Source: an uncultured Selenomonadaceae bacterium (GTDB lineage Bacteria > Bacillota > Negativicutes > Selenomonadales > Selenomonadaceae). Taken from it: a stretch of DNA of 64,000 nt. A program made the position numbers and the translations under genes. The notes below the pieces were generated by a model. That model saw only the letters and a program-made list of their open reading frames with translations, made no database searches and was not told the origin of the DNA. Positions 49,431 through 58,907 of this stretch are shown one piece after another (within the stretch, counting starts at the first letter, position 1; each line of letters begins with the position of its first letter). The stretch covers positions 35,057 through 99,056 of the forward strand of contig CAJOFR010000001.1 of NCBI GenBank assembly GCA_905234195.1. The letters run 5' to 3'.

Positions 49431-51398
49431 ATGATAAAAAAAAGAAAAGTTGCAATTTGTTTAACGGCAATGATCACTATGCCTCTTTTGTTCGGATTTA
49501 AATTGGAGAGTGACAAAGACTTCTCCAATTTGAAAAGTCATGCGGTCGACGATAATCAGCCTTCAGGGAGAGTTCTCGATAGACCTTTTGAGGACGTTAA
49601 TGCCGATAACAAATTAAAGGAACAAAACTCAAATGGGAATAACGCAGAAAAAAATCCCAGCGAAAATATTTTTAACAAAAGTATTTCAATGAATAACTCT
49701 CCTCAAGAATCGCAGGTTAATACGAAAATGCGCGAGTATTTGCGCCAATTTGAGGGGCTCACTATTGTTGACATAAAGCACGAGGGAGCAAGCGATTCAA
49801 CTCTTCCCACAGTCAAGGCCGCTATTATTCTTCATGTAGGCGACGAATTCAGCGCGGATGCTGCCATAAGAGATCGTGACGCTATCAGAAACACCGGTTA
49901 TTTTTACGACGCGTACCAGACTTTTGAAAAAGTCCCTGAAGGCGTTATTATAACTTATCATATGATGGAAAATCCTGTTTTGAAAAAAATTGTTATCAAT
50001 GGAAATAGTGTTATTAGTACTTCTGAACTGAACAGACTTTTGACAGTTAAACGAGGCTCTATTTTAAACAGTAATACTTTACATGATAACGTAAACGCAA
50101 TTCAAGAAAAGTATCACGGTGATGGCTATATTTTAATGAAAATCACAGATATATCTCTAGAGAACGACGGTACTTTGACTTTGAAAATAAATGAGGGCAT
50201 TCTTGAAGGTTATAAGGTTAAAGATAATAAAAAGACAAAAGATTATGTTATAACTCGTGAAATGCGACAAAAACCAGGTGAACCGTTTAACGCTAAAAAA
50301 GCAAGACGTTCCATGGAGAGAGTCTACAATCTTGGATTTTTTGAAGATGTGAATGTAAAAATGTTACCTGGGGTGGAGCCTAACGCTGTTGTTATGGAAA
50401 TTAACGTCAAGGAAAAAAGAACCGGGACGTTTGGTGTTGGCGCGGGATACAGCACGCGCGATGGACTCTTAGGCGTTGTGAGTATATCGGACACTAATTT
50501 TCGGGGAACGGGCGACGCCGTTTCTCTATCGTTCGAGAAAAATGCGGACGATAGCGACGCGCACGGATTTGCTTTTACTTATCGAAAACCTTGGCTTGAT
50601 CACCACGAAACGGCAGCTACCTTGAGGATTTATAATCGCACATACCAGTATTACGATTATGACACCGACGCTGAATTAAAAGAGCGGTACATGCGCAAGT
50701 ATTCCGGTGGTGAAATTACTTTAAGCCGTCCCATGAGTGAATATTCTACTAACTATATCACCTTGAAGAATCGTAAAGATAGGTATGTGCGGCACGTTTC
50801 CAGTGGAAAGTCCGGAGATCGTAGCGGGAGTAGCGGAGAATCTTGGCGTAACGATAATTTTGGAACGACACGCAGTATTGAGTTTCAGCATATAACCGAT
50901 ACTCGTGATAACGTTTTTAATCCGACAATTGGTGGAAAAGTTACGCTCGGCACTGAATTTGGTGGATTATTGGGGGGAGATTTTACTTTTCAGAAGTACA
51001 CGATCGACCATCAACAATATTTCAAAGCCGGTCATGCTCAAGTTTGGGCGTTTAAGACGGCTTATGGAATTGGTCATGGCGATTTGACTGAATTTAATCA
51101 GTTTAGGGTAGGCGGTCAAAATAGTCTTAGAGGCTATCGTGATGACCAATTTCGTGGCGATAGAATGATGCTTGCCGCTCTAGAATACCGATTCCCACTT
51201 GCTAGGAGGATTCAAGGTATAGTTTTCACAGATTGGGGAGGAGCTTGGGATTCGCGTTACTTGCCAAAGGGAAATGCCATTAATGGTAGTGTTGGTCTCG
51301 GTGTCGCGCTGAATACTCCTCTTGGTCCTTTGCGTTTGGATTACGGTCGTGGAAAACAAGGAGGAAGGTTCCATTTCAATATCGGAGGCGGATTTTAA
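49431..51398 (+). CDS. bamA: Omp85 family outer-membrane assembly protein (BamA/TamA-like)
   Basis: POTRA (VVDIKHEGASDSTLPTVKAAI; LKKIVINGNSVISTSELNRLL), barrel with GQNSLRGYRDDQFRGD, terminal HFNIGGGF. Confidence 0.93.
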   Translation: MIKKRKVAICLTAMITMPLLFGFKLESDKDFSNLKSHAVDDNQPSGRVLDRPFEDVNADNKLKEQNSNGNNAEKNPSENIFNKSISMNNSPQESQVNTKMREYLRQFEGLTIVDIKHEGASDSTLPTVKAAIILHVGDEFSADAAIRDRDAIRNTGYFYDAYQTFEKVPEGVIITYHMMENPVLKKIVINGNSVISTSELNRLLTVKRGSILNSNTLHDNVNAIQEKYHGDGYILMKITDISLENDGTLTLKINEGILEGYKVKDNKKTKDYVITREMRQKPGEPFNAKKARRSMERVYNLGFFEDVNVKMLPGVEPNAVVMEINVKEKRTGTFGVGAGYSTRDGLLGVVSISDTNFRGTGDAVSLSFEKNADDSDAHGFAFTYRKPWLDHHETAATLRIYNRTYQYYDYDTDAELKERYMRKYSGGEITLSRPMSEYSTNYITLKNRKDRYVRHVSSGKSGDRSGSSGESWRNDNFGTTRSIEFQHITDTRDNVFNPTIGGKVTLGTEFGGLLGGDFTFQKYTIDHQQYFKAGHAQVWAFKTAYGIGHGDLTEFNQFRVGGQNSLRGYRDDQFRGDRMMLAALEYRFPLARRIQGIVFTDWGGAWDSRYLPKGNAINGSVGLGVALNTPLGPLRLDYGRGKQGGRFHFNIGGGF

Positions 51399-51413
51399 TA
51401 GGAGTTGAATTTT

Positions 51414-52676
51414 ATGGGAAAAATTTATTCATACTTTCAGCCTAAATATGTGAGCAAGTTTAAATGCAATGGACAGGCTTGTTCTGCGCATTGTTGTAAA
51501 CGTTGGCGAATTGAAATTGATAAAAAAACTTACAAAAAATATTCTCATATTAAGCCTAAAAGTGCGGCGCGTGACATAATTCAAAATATCACAAGGGGGG
51601 GGGTAGATAATGATAAGTACTTTGTCATCCTTGACAGAAACTCTCGTTGTCCGATGTTGACAGAGGATAATTGGTGTTCAATTCAAAAAAATTATGGCGA
51701 AGATTTTTTATCTGTTGTTTGTGTGACGTATCCGCGCAGGACGTTTAATTTTGGAGATTTTTACGAACGTTCCTTAACGCTGACTTGTCCCGTAGTTGCT
51801 GCAGAAGTTTTAATTCCGAATACCCCTATAGAATTTGAGTGGACTGAAATTCCGGAAAGAATTCACAGCAATTTGGGCAGGATTAAACCGCAGTTCCCGA
51901 GCGTTCCTCAAAATTTGTGGGAGCACATTGTCGATATTCAATACATCGCAGTTTCAATATTGCAGGAACGTTCACTGACGATAGATCAACGATTGTTGAT
52001 ACTGGGAGTCTTTTTAGAAGAACTTAAAAATTTAACTTCAGACAACAAGCTTGATGAAATACAAAATTTAAAAGAAACTTATAAATCGGAAAATTTTTAA
52101 AAGGAGCAGATTGAAAGTTTCTCACAGGAAATTAAATTTAATGCAAATGAACACATGAAAATCATATTTGGAACTTTTGAATCTCTTTATGGCGGAGTTT
52201 CTTTTTTCAAAGCTGAAGATAAAAAATTTATCGATGCCGTAGTTGAAACTCTTCAGGTTCAAGTCGATGAAAACAAGCAGGTTTCTGTTAGTGCTTTAGC
52301 TAGAAAATATTATGAATTCAACGATTTTAGAAAAAATTTCACACAATATTTTTCTACTGTATTTGAAAATTACTTGGTGAATGAGTTTTTTTTAAATTTG
52401 TATCCTTGGAGATTTAAAGGGTCGATAATTTATAATTATGGAGTTTTTTTAACAATATACAAAATATTGGAATTAATAACCATGTCACTCGCGATTTCCA
52501 ATTTTAAGAAAGACAGAACAAAAACTCCACCGTTGGACAAAATAAATATGGTCGCCGCTGTAATGATGTTCGTCAACAACATTGACCATAATGACAGTTA
52601 TGTTGGAAAAATTTCTGATTATCTTAAAGGTAAAGAAAATATAGTCGAGATTGTTCAAGATTTGCTACAAATTTGA
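51414..52676 (+). pseudogene. fliB: FliB-like flagellin lysine-N-methylase, frame interrupted by in-frame TAA at 52098
   Basis: FKCNGQACSAHCCKRWRIEIDKKTYKKY; SRCPMLTEDNWCSIQKNYGEDFLSVVCVTYPR; SLTLTCP; same frame continues after TAA as KEQIESFSQEIKFNANEHMKIIFGTF... Confidence 0.8.
51595..51603 (+). repeat. Poly-G (9) homopolymer inside fliB-like gene
   Basis: ACAA-GGGGGGGGG-TAGATAATG read directly; longest G run noticed in the window. Confidence 0.95.
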
Positions 52677-52694
52677 TAAAAAATTAAATTTATA

Positions 52695-52728
52695 AAAAAG
52701 CCCATCCAAAACGGACGGGCTTTTCCTT
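52695..52728. terminator. Terminator between fliB-like gene and htpX
   Basis: AAAAGCCCATCC...GGACGGGCTTTTCC hairpin. Confidence 0.75.
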
Positions 52729-52736
52729 TATAGAGA

Positions 52737-53642
52737 TTAGTTCAAGAGTCGCAGTTCTCTTGCCTGCTCGTGAAGTCTTGAAATTCTGTCGTCAGTATCC
52801 GGATGTGTTGAAAAAAGACCTTTCAAAAATTTTGTAGAATTTTCCAGCGGATTTATAATGAACATGTGCGCTGTCGCTGTCGAAGAATGCTCTATTGGTA
52901 CTGAATTTTGGGCATAATATTCGATTTTTTTAAGAGCAGCAGCCAGATATTCGGGATTCCCACAAATTTCACCACCGGTTTTATCGGCATCGTACTCGCG
53001 CGAACGAGATATCGCCATTTGAATCAACATGGCGGCAAAAGGAGCAATTATAGCCGTAACAATAAGCCCTACAGCACCGCCTCTATTGTTATCGTCAGAA
53101 CGACCGCCGAAAATCGCACCCCATTGTGCAATTTGTGCTATCATAGAGACAACTCCCGCCATTGACGCGGCGATAGTTGATATCAAAATATCACGGTGTT
53201 TGACGTGCGCCAACTCGTGACCTAAAACTCCAGAAATTTCGTTATAATCCAAAGTCCTCATTATGCCTGTTGTGACTGCAACAGCGGCATGTTCAGGATT
53301 TCTACCAGTTGCAAAGGCGTTAGGAACCTCGCTTTCAATGACATAAAGTCTAGGCATTGGCAAATTAGCATTTTGTGCAAGTTTTTTTACTAAATTGTAA
53401 ATTTGTGGAGAATCGGATTCAAAAACTTCACGTGCATTGTAAGCTTTTAAAACCATTGTGTCACTGAACCAGTAACTTGCAAAATTCATACCCACTGAAA
53501 TTATCAACATGAAAAACGCACCTTCGGAACCATTTATCGCTCCTCCAACCGCAACCATTATCCCTGTTAGCAAAGCCATTAGAATGAAAGTTTTGAAAAT
53601 GTTCATAATAAACCCCCATTTGTTATTTTTATATAATTTCAA
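52737..53642 (-). CDS. htpX: Zinc metalloprotease HtpX
   Basis: VLGHELAHVKHRD HExxH motif; 4 TM; SREYDADKTGGEICGNP. Confidence 0.97.
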   Translation of the reverse strand: MKLYKNNKWGFIMNIFKTFILMALLTGIMVAVGGAINGSEGAFFMLIISVGMNFASYWFSDTMVLKAYNAREVFESDSPQIYNLVKKLAQNANLPMPRLYVIESEVPNAFATGRNPEHAAVAVTTGIMRTLDYNEISGVLGHELAHVKHRDILISTIAASMAGVVSMIAQIAQWGAIFGGRSDDNNRGGAVGLIVTAIIAPFAAMLIQMAISRSREYDADKTGGEICGNPEYLAAALKKIEYYAQNSVPIEHSSTATAHMFIINPLENSTKFLKGLFSTHPDTDDRISRLHEQARELRLLN

Positions 53643-54567
53643 GTTTGGCGTTTAGATCTTCAATTTCTTCCGACGTAAATTCAAGACGCATCGATTTCCA
53701 ACGATCATGTAGCCAAAACCATTCTTCAGGATACCGTCGGACGTGCTCTTCTATCAGCGTCGCAAGCTGTTGTGTCATTTTTTGAATATCGGAGCGTTTG
53801 TCTTTTGTATGCTCCGACCAAATAGGAGGGTATACTTCCAATGTATGAGTGCCATCTGAATTTCTGTGCATAAATGCTGGGAATATCGGGACTTTTTTAA
53901 ATCTAGACATAGATGCCGCACCAGTTACATAATTTGTTGCACGATTGAAAAATTTTACTACAATTCCGTCGTGACGTCCAATATCTTGATCCATAATAAG
54001 CCCTATAAAGTGACCATTTTCAAGCATTTTGTACATTTCCCGCACATCATTTTTGTAGGTTATATGCATACCCATTAGAGTTCGGTACTCATTGATAAAT
54101 TTATCGGCACTTTGGGATTTTTGTCTTTTTGCGACACCGACCAGAGAAATATTGTTTTGGGCGAAGGCTCCGCCCATCAATTCCCAGTTATCACTGTGAC
54201 AAGTAGCAATTATTGCTCCTCGTCCCTGACGCTCATTACGATTTATGTAACTCGTAAGGTTCTCAAGACCAACAATTCTAACGTGATTCCCCACGTGTTT
54301 TTTTAATTTAGGGAAACGCAAAACTTCTATGAATGTCCAGACAAGGTTTCTAAGACTGGCCTTAGAAATTTTTCTCGCTTCAATTAAATCAATATCAAGG
54401 CATTTTTGAATATTTTCTACAGCCATCTTTTTTCGCCTACTTGGAATAAACATCCACGATAATTTTGCAAGGAAAGATCCTATAAAAACGCAAATTTTCG
54501 ACGGAAAAATACAAATGAATTTACTTAGCAATTTTAATAAGAAGTACCCGATCTCAATGTCCTCCAA
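53629..54567 (-). CDS. Lysophospholipid/lipid A acyltransferase (LpxL/HtrB family)
   Basis: ATCHSDNWELMGGAFAQN; LIMDQDIGRHDGIVVKFFNR; EEWFWLHDRWKS. Confidence 0.94.
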   Translation of the reverse strand: MEDIEIGYFLLKLLSKFICIFPSKICVFIGSFLAKLSWMFIPSRRKKMAVENIQKCLDIDLIEARKISKASLRNLVWTFIEVLRFPKLKKHVGNHVRIVGLENLTSYINRNERQGRGAIIATCHSDNWELMGGAFAQNNISLVGVAKRQKSQSADKFINEYRTLMGMHITYKNDVREMYKMLENGHFIGLIMDQDIGRHDGIVVKFFNRATNYVTGAASMSRFKKVPIFPAFMHRNSDGTHTLEVYPPIWSEHTKDKRSDIQKMTQQLATLIEEHVRRYPEEWFWLHDRWKSMRLEFTSEEIEDLNAKLEII

Positions 54568-54580
54568 TCTGATTAAACAA

Positions 54581-54612
54581 AGAAAGCCCGAGAATTTACC
54601 CGGACTTTCTAA
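54581..54612. terminator. Hairpin between zinc-ribbon gene and lpxL-like gene
   Basis: AGAAAGCCCG...CGGACTTTCT. Confidence 0.5.
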
Positions 54613-54675
54613 GAGAATAACTTAACCTACAAACTTTTCAGCAGAATTTATACGTAAAACTACGCATGCACCATT

Positions 54676-54972
54676 TCATCCATTAGCTCGAGAAACGCGG
54701 TGTTTCAAAAAGCAATCACGGCAATAAACAGGGCGTTCGTTACGCGGCTCAAACGGAACTTCAGTTTCTTTGCCGCAATCCGCACAAACTACGGTAAACA
54801 TCTGACGATGCTCTCCTCCTTCACGGTTGCGACGACGCTTATCACGACAATCGCGACAACGCGTCGGTTCATTCTCGAATCCCTTTTCCGCATAAAATTC
54901 CTGCTCGCCTGCGCTGAAAGTGAACTCCTTGCCGCAGTCCTTGCACACGAGAGTTTTGTCTTCGAAATTCAT
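54676..54972 (-). CDS. Small protein with two zinc-ribbon modules
   Basis: CKDCGKEF...CRDCRDKRR and CADCGKE...CRDC; start trimmed to MNFEDK. Confidence 0.85.
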   Translation of the reverse strand: MNFEDKTLVCKDCGKEFTFSAGEQEFYAEKGFENEPTRCRDCRDKRRRNREGGEHRQMFTVVCADCGKETEVPFEPRNERPVYCRDCFLKHRVSRANG

Positions 54973-55115
54973 CAAAAAAATCTCCTCACAGAATAAAAAT
55001 TTCCCGTCACTGAGTTGAAACTCCAACCCAATACTCTAATATTATACCACGCTTTACGAAAAAATCAAGCAAATGTGATAAACGAAAGATTTTACAATAT
55101 ATTTCTACAAACTTC

Positions 55116-55144
55116 TTGTTAGAAAAAAATTTTTCTGATATTAT
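55116..55144 (+). promoter_or_regulatory. Candidate promoter of rodA
   Basis: TTGTTA-17 nt-TATTAT. Confidence 0.6.
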
Positions 55145-55161
55145 GTACACGCGGGAAGGGA

Positions 55162-56295
55162 GTGACACATTTGGCTATTATTTCACAAGATACCAAACGT
55201 TTTCTGAGGAGAGTAGACTTCGAACTTTTGATAGCCTCAGTAGCTATAGTGATATATAGTTTGATTATGATAAGTAGCGCAACGCATGTAAATACGCCAA
55301 GCGAAGAGCGGTTTTGGTTTGTCCAACGTCAAGGAATTTTTGCGTTGATTAATTTTGCAATTGCAATTTTATTTATGAATTTTGACTACAGAGGATTGCA
55401 ACAATACGGTTCTCGTTTGTACGTTTTTAATTTAATCATGCTTATCGCTGTTATGCTTTTCGGACATGCGGCACTTGGAGCACAAAGATGGATTCAGTTA
55501 GGACCGGTAAGTCTTCAGCCATCGGAATTTTCAAAATTAATAATGATAATTTGTATGGCATCTGTATTGGAGGGACGTATGGGGAAACTAAATTCCCTGC
55601 AAGACTTATTCGCAGTTGCCCTGTATGTCGGCGTACCATTTATCTTAGTTTTAAAACAACCTGATTTAGGGACATCGCTTGTATTTATGGCGATTTTCTT
55701 CGGAATGATTATTGCTTGTGGAGTTAAATGGAAAATTTTAGTGGCGATATTTTTGTCAGGAATTGCGGCGATGCCTTTTGTTTGGCAATTTTTAAAAGAT
55801 TATCAAAAAATGAGAATAATGGTTTTTATTGATCCAAATGTTGATCCGCTCGGATCAGGTTATCATATAATTCAATCAAAAATCGCAATCGGTTCCGGAA
55901 TGGTTTTTGGTAAAGGTTTGTTTGAAGGCACTCAAAGTCAACTGAATTTTCTACCAGAGAATCATACAGATTTTATTTTCGCTGTGGTCGGTGAAGAATT
56001 TGGATTTGTGGGAGCAGTTATTTTACTTCTTCTTTATTTTGTCGTCCTTTGGCGCGGAATGCAAATTGCTAGACATGCAAGTGATATTTTCGGACGACTT
56101 CTTGCCGTAGGGATAACGTCCATGCTAGCTTTTCATATCTTGGTCAACGTCGGCATGACGACAGGAATAATGCCGGTCACGGGGATTCCGTTGCCATTGA
56201 TGAGTTACGGAATAAGTTCATTGACGACAAATATTTTGTCTATAGCGATTTTAATGAATATTCACATGCGGAAACAGAAATTGATTTTATTCTAA
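55162..56295 (+). CDS. rodA: Rod shape-determining protein RodA (SEDS glycosyltransferase)
   Basis: SEDS motifs: GAQRWIQLGPVSLQPSEFSKL; KQPDLGTSLVFMAIF; PENHTDFIFAVVGEEFGFVGA. Confidence 0.97.
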   Translation: MTHLAIISQDTKRFLRRVDFELLIASVAIVIYSLIMISSATHVNTPSEERFWFVQRQGIFALINFAIAILFMNFDYRGLQQYGSRLYVFNLIMLIAVMLFGHAALGAQRWIQLGPVSLQPSEFSKLIMIICMASVLEGRMGKLNSLQDLFAVALYVGVPFILVLKQPDLGTSLVFMAIFFGMIIACGVKWKILVAIFLSGIAAMPFVWQFLKDYQKMRIMVFIDPNVDPLGSGYHIIQSKIAIGSGMVFGKGLFEGTQSQLNFLPENHTDFIFAVVGEEFGFVGAVILLLLYFVVLWRGMQIARHASDIFGRLLAVGITSMLAFHILVNVGMTTGIMPVTGIPLPLMSYGISSLTTNILSIAILMNIHMRKQKLILF

Positions 56296-56312
56296 ATGGG
56301 AGGAGAAAATTT

Positions 56313-58907
56313 TTGCAAATACAAGTACCTTATAAAATTTTACAAAGAGTAAGCAAGCCTGCAAGATATATAGGTGGGGAATTTAACAGCATTTTAAAAA
56401 ATTGGAGTGATGTTTCTTGCAGAATGGTTTTAGCTTTGCCAGATATTTACGAAGTTGGCATGTCTAATCTTGGTCTCGCGATTTTGTACGGAATAATTAA
56501 CTTACGTGAAGATACACTTTGCGAAAGAGTATACGCTCCTTGGATTGACATGGAAAATGAGATGCGCACGAATAATATTCCGCTTTTTTCACTTGAAACC
56601 AAACATGGTATTCGTGATTTTGATTTTTTTGGATTTTCCTTACAATACGAAATGATATTTACGAATGTGTTGAATATGTTGGATTTGGCAGGAATTTCTT
56701 TAAAATCGCAAGATAGATTGGATGACGAGCCTTTTATTATCGGTGGAGGACCGTGTGTTTATAATGTTGAGCCTATAACCGATTTTTTTGATTTTTTTAT
56801 CGTTGGCGAGGGTGAAGAAATCCTAAATGAAGTTGTCGATATTTTTATTTCTTGGAAAAATTTTAGTAAAATTAGCGGCAGAAAGGGTTTCTTGAAGGAA
56901 ATTTCAAGACTCAGGGGCATTTATGTACCTAGTTTTTACGAGCCTATGTACTTAGAGGAAAAATTTATCGGATGGAAAGTTACTGAATCAAGTGCTCCCA
57001 AAGTTGTTTATAAACGAGTCATAAAAGATTTAAATGATGTAAATTTTGTAAAAAATCCTATTGTTCCCTTTATCGATATAGTTCACAACAGATTAATGCT
57101 GGAACTTTTTCGTGGTTGTACTCGTGGCTGTCGATTTTGTCAAGCGGGTACTTGCTACCGTCCTGTACGTGAACGGTCAGAAAAAATTTTGCGTGAGATT
57201 GCTCGCGACCTAGTTGACGTTACAGGTTACGATGAAATGTCTTTGACATCTCTAAGCTCTGCCGATTATTCGTGCCTTAACCGACTAATTGACGATTTAA
57301 TGACGGACTTCAGGAATGAGCGCGTAAATTTTTCTTTGCCGTCACTTAGAATCGACAGCTTTTCTATTAATCTTGCCGATAAATTACAGACTGTAAGGAA
57401 AAGCGGATTGACATTTGCTCCGGAAGCAGGGACCCAAAGACTAAGAAATGTTATAAATAAAAATGTAACTGAAGAAGATTTGATCAATGCTTGTACTGCG
57501 GCTTTTCAAAAAGGCTGGAAAAATGTAAAACTTTACTTTATGATCGGTCTTCCGACAGAAACCGATGAAGATATTTTAGGCATTGCTGACCTTGCTCAAA
57601 AAGTTGTTGATTTGTATAAAAAAATAAAAAATAGGCGTGATGTTAAAGTCACTGTCAGCGTTTCCTGTTTTGTACCGAAGCCATTTACGCCTTTTCAATG
57701 GGTTAGACAAATTTCCATTGTTGAGTTTGAGCGTCGCCAAAAAATTTTGAAGAACGCCATTCACGACAAAGCGATAAATTATACTTATCACAATGCAAAG
57801 CTTTCAGTGCTGGAGGGTGTAATTGCTAGAGGAGATAGGAGGCTCGCAAAAGTTATTGAAACAGCTTGGCGAAATGGTGCTAAATTTGACGGATGGTCAG
57901 ATTTGTTTAACCCTGACATTTGGGACAATGCATTTAGAGAGTGCGGCATTAATCCAAAATATTTCAACGAATGCGAGAGAAATATCTACGACCCGTTACC
58001 TTGGGATCATACGTCTCCAGGTATAAGCAAAAATTTTTTAATTCGGGAATTTGAAAAATCTCAATCGGAAGAAACAACGCGGGATTGTCGGAATACTTCC
58101 TGCACCGGATGTGGCGTCTGCCAAAATTTAGGAGTAAGTATTATAAATTACACCGAAAATAAAAATTATGATTATCCAATTCAGCCACAAGAATCGACTA
58201 CCAAAATTTCAGCATCGAATAAAAATGTAATCTATCGTGCTCAAATAAAAAAAGGACGAGAAATCGCCTTTCTTTCCCATTTGGAGTATATGAACGTTTT
58301 TATGAGTGCTCTTCTGCGATCCAAATTGCCTGCAGTTTATTCACAAGGTTTTAATCCACATCTAAAAGTGTCCTTTGCAACCGCTTTAGGAGTCGGCGTT
58401 ACTAGCGAATGTGAGTATGTTGACTTTGAACTATCCGCGCGAACAAAAACATCGGAAATTGCTAAGAAATTGAATGAGCAATTCCCAAGAGGGTGTGAAA
58501 TTTTACGAATTAAAGAAATTTCAAAAAAAGTTCCGGCTTTAAATTCTTTGATAGATTTTTCGCGCTACAAAGTTTCGGTAGCATTCGACGGAGATTTTGA
58601 CTCGGCATTAAACGCAATAGAAAATTTCAATAATACGGAAGAAATTTTCTTTACAAGAGTTACTCCTAAAAGAAGTCGTGAACTTGAGATAAAGCAGTAC
58701 ATCACTGAACCGGTCAAAATTTCTGGGATTGGAAACGAGCTTTCGATGACTTTTGCTGTAAAAATTACTCAATCGGGCACAGTCAAACCAAGTGAAGTTT
58801 TAAAGATTTTACACGACAATTTTAACTTGCGAATAGATTTTCTTGCTGCAAAGATTAATCGTACGGAACTCTTGAGTAGAGGAAAAAATTTGCTTGATAT
58901 TATATGA
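56313..58907 (+). CDS. B12-binding-type radical SAM protein (TIGR03960-like) fused to DUF2344 (TIGR03936-like) domain
   Basis: FRGCTRGCRFCQAGTCYRPVRERS radical SAM CxxxCxxC; C-terminal YRAQIKKGREIAFLSHLEYMNVFMSALLRSKLPAVYSQGFNPH. Confidence 0.92.
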   Translation: MQIQVPYKILQRVSKPARYIGGEFNSILKNWSDVSCRMVLALPDIYEVGMSNLGLAILYGIINLREDTLCERVYAPWIDMENEMRTNNIPLFSLETKHGIRDFDFFGFSLQYEMIFTNVLNMLDLAGISLKSQDRLDDEPFIIGGGPCVYNVEPITDFFDFFIVGEGEEILNEVVDIFISWKNFSKISGRKGFLKEISRLRGIYVPSFYEPMYLEEKFIGWKVTESSAPKVVYKRVIKDLNDVNFVKNPIVPFIDIVHNRLMLELFRGCTRGCRFCQAGTCYRPVRERSEKILREIARDLVDVTGYDEMSLTSLSSADYSCLNRLIDDLMTDFRNERVNFSLPSLRIDSFSINLADKLQTVRKSGLTFAPEAGTQRLRNVINKNVTEEDLINACTAAFQKGWKNVKLYFMIGLPTETDEDILGIADLAQKVVDLYKKIKNRRDVKVTVSVSCFVPKPFTPFQWVRQISIVEFERRQKILKNAIHDKAINYTYHNAKLSVLEGVIARGDRRLAKVIETAWRNGAKFDGWSDLFNPDIWDNAFRECGINPKYFNECERNIYDPLPWDHTSPGISKNFLIREFEKSQSEETTRDCRNTSCTGCGVCQNLGVSIINYTENKNYDYPIQPQESTTKISASNKNVIYRAQIKKGREIAFLSHLEYMNVFMSALLRSKLPAVYSQGFNPHLKVSFATALGVGVTSECEYVDFELSARTKTSEIAKKLNEQFPRGCEILRIKEISKKVPALNSLIDFSRYKVSVAFDGDFDSALNAIENFNNTEEIFFTRVTPKRSRELEIKQYITEPVKISGIGNELSMTFAVKITQSGTVKPSEVLKILHDNFNLRIDFLAAKINRTELLSRGKNLLDII

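Noticed and set aside
49436-49443. Poly-A8 run at the start of the Omp85 gene as a phase-variation tract
   Set aside because: A runs of this length are common in this A+T-rich sequence and encode ordinary Lys codons of a signal peptide; unlike G9 it is not an outlier.
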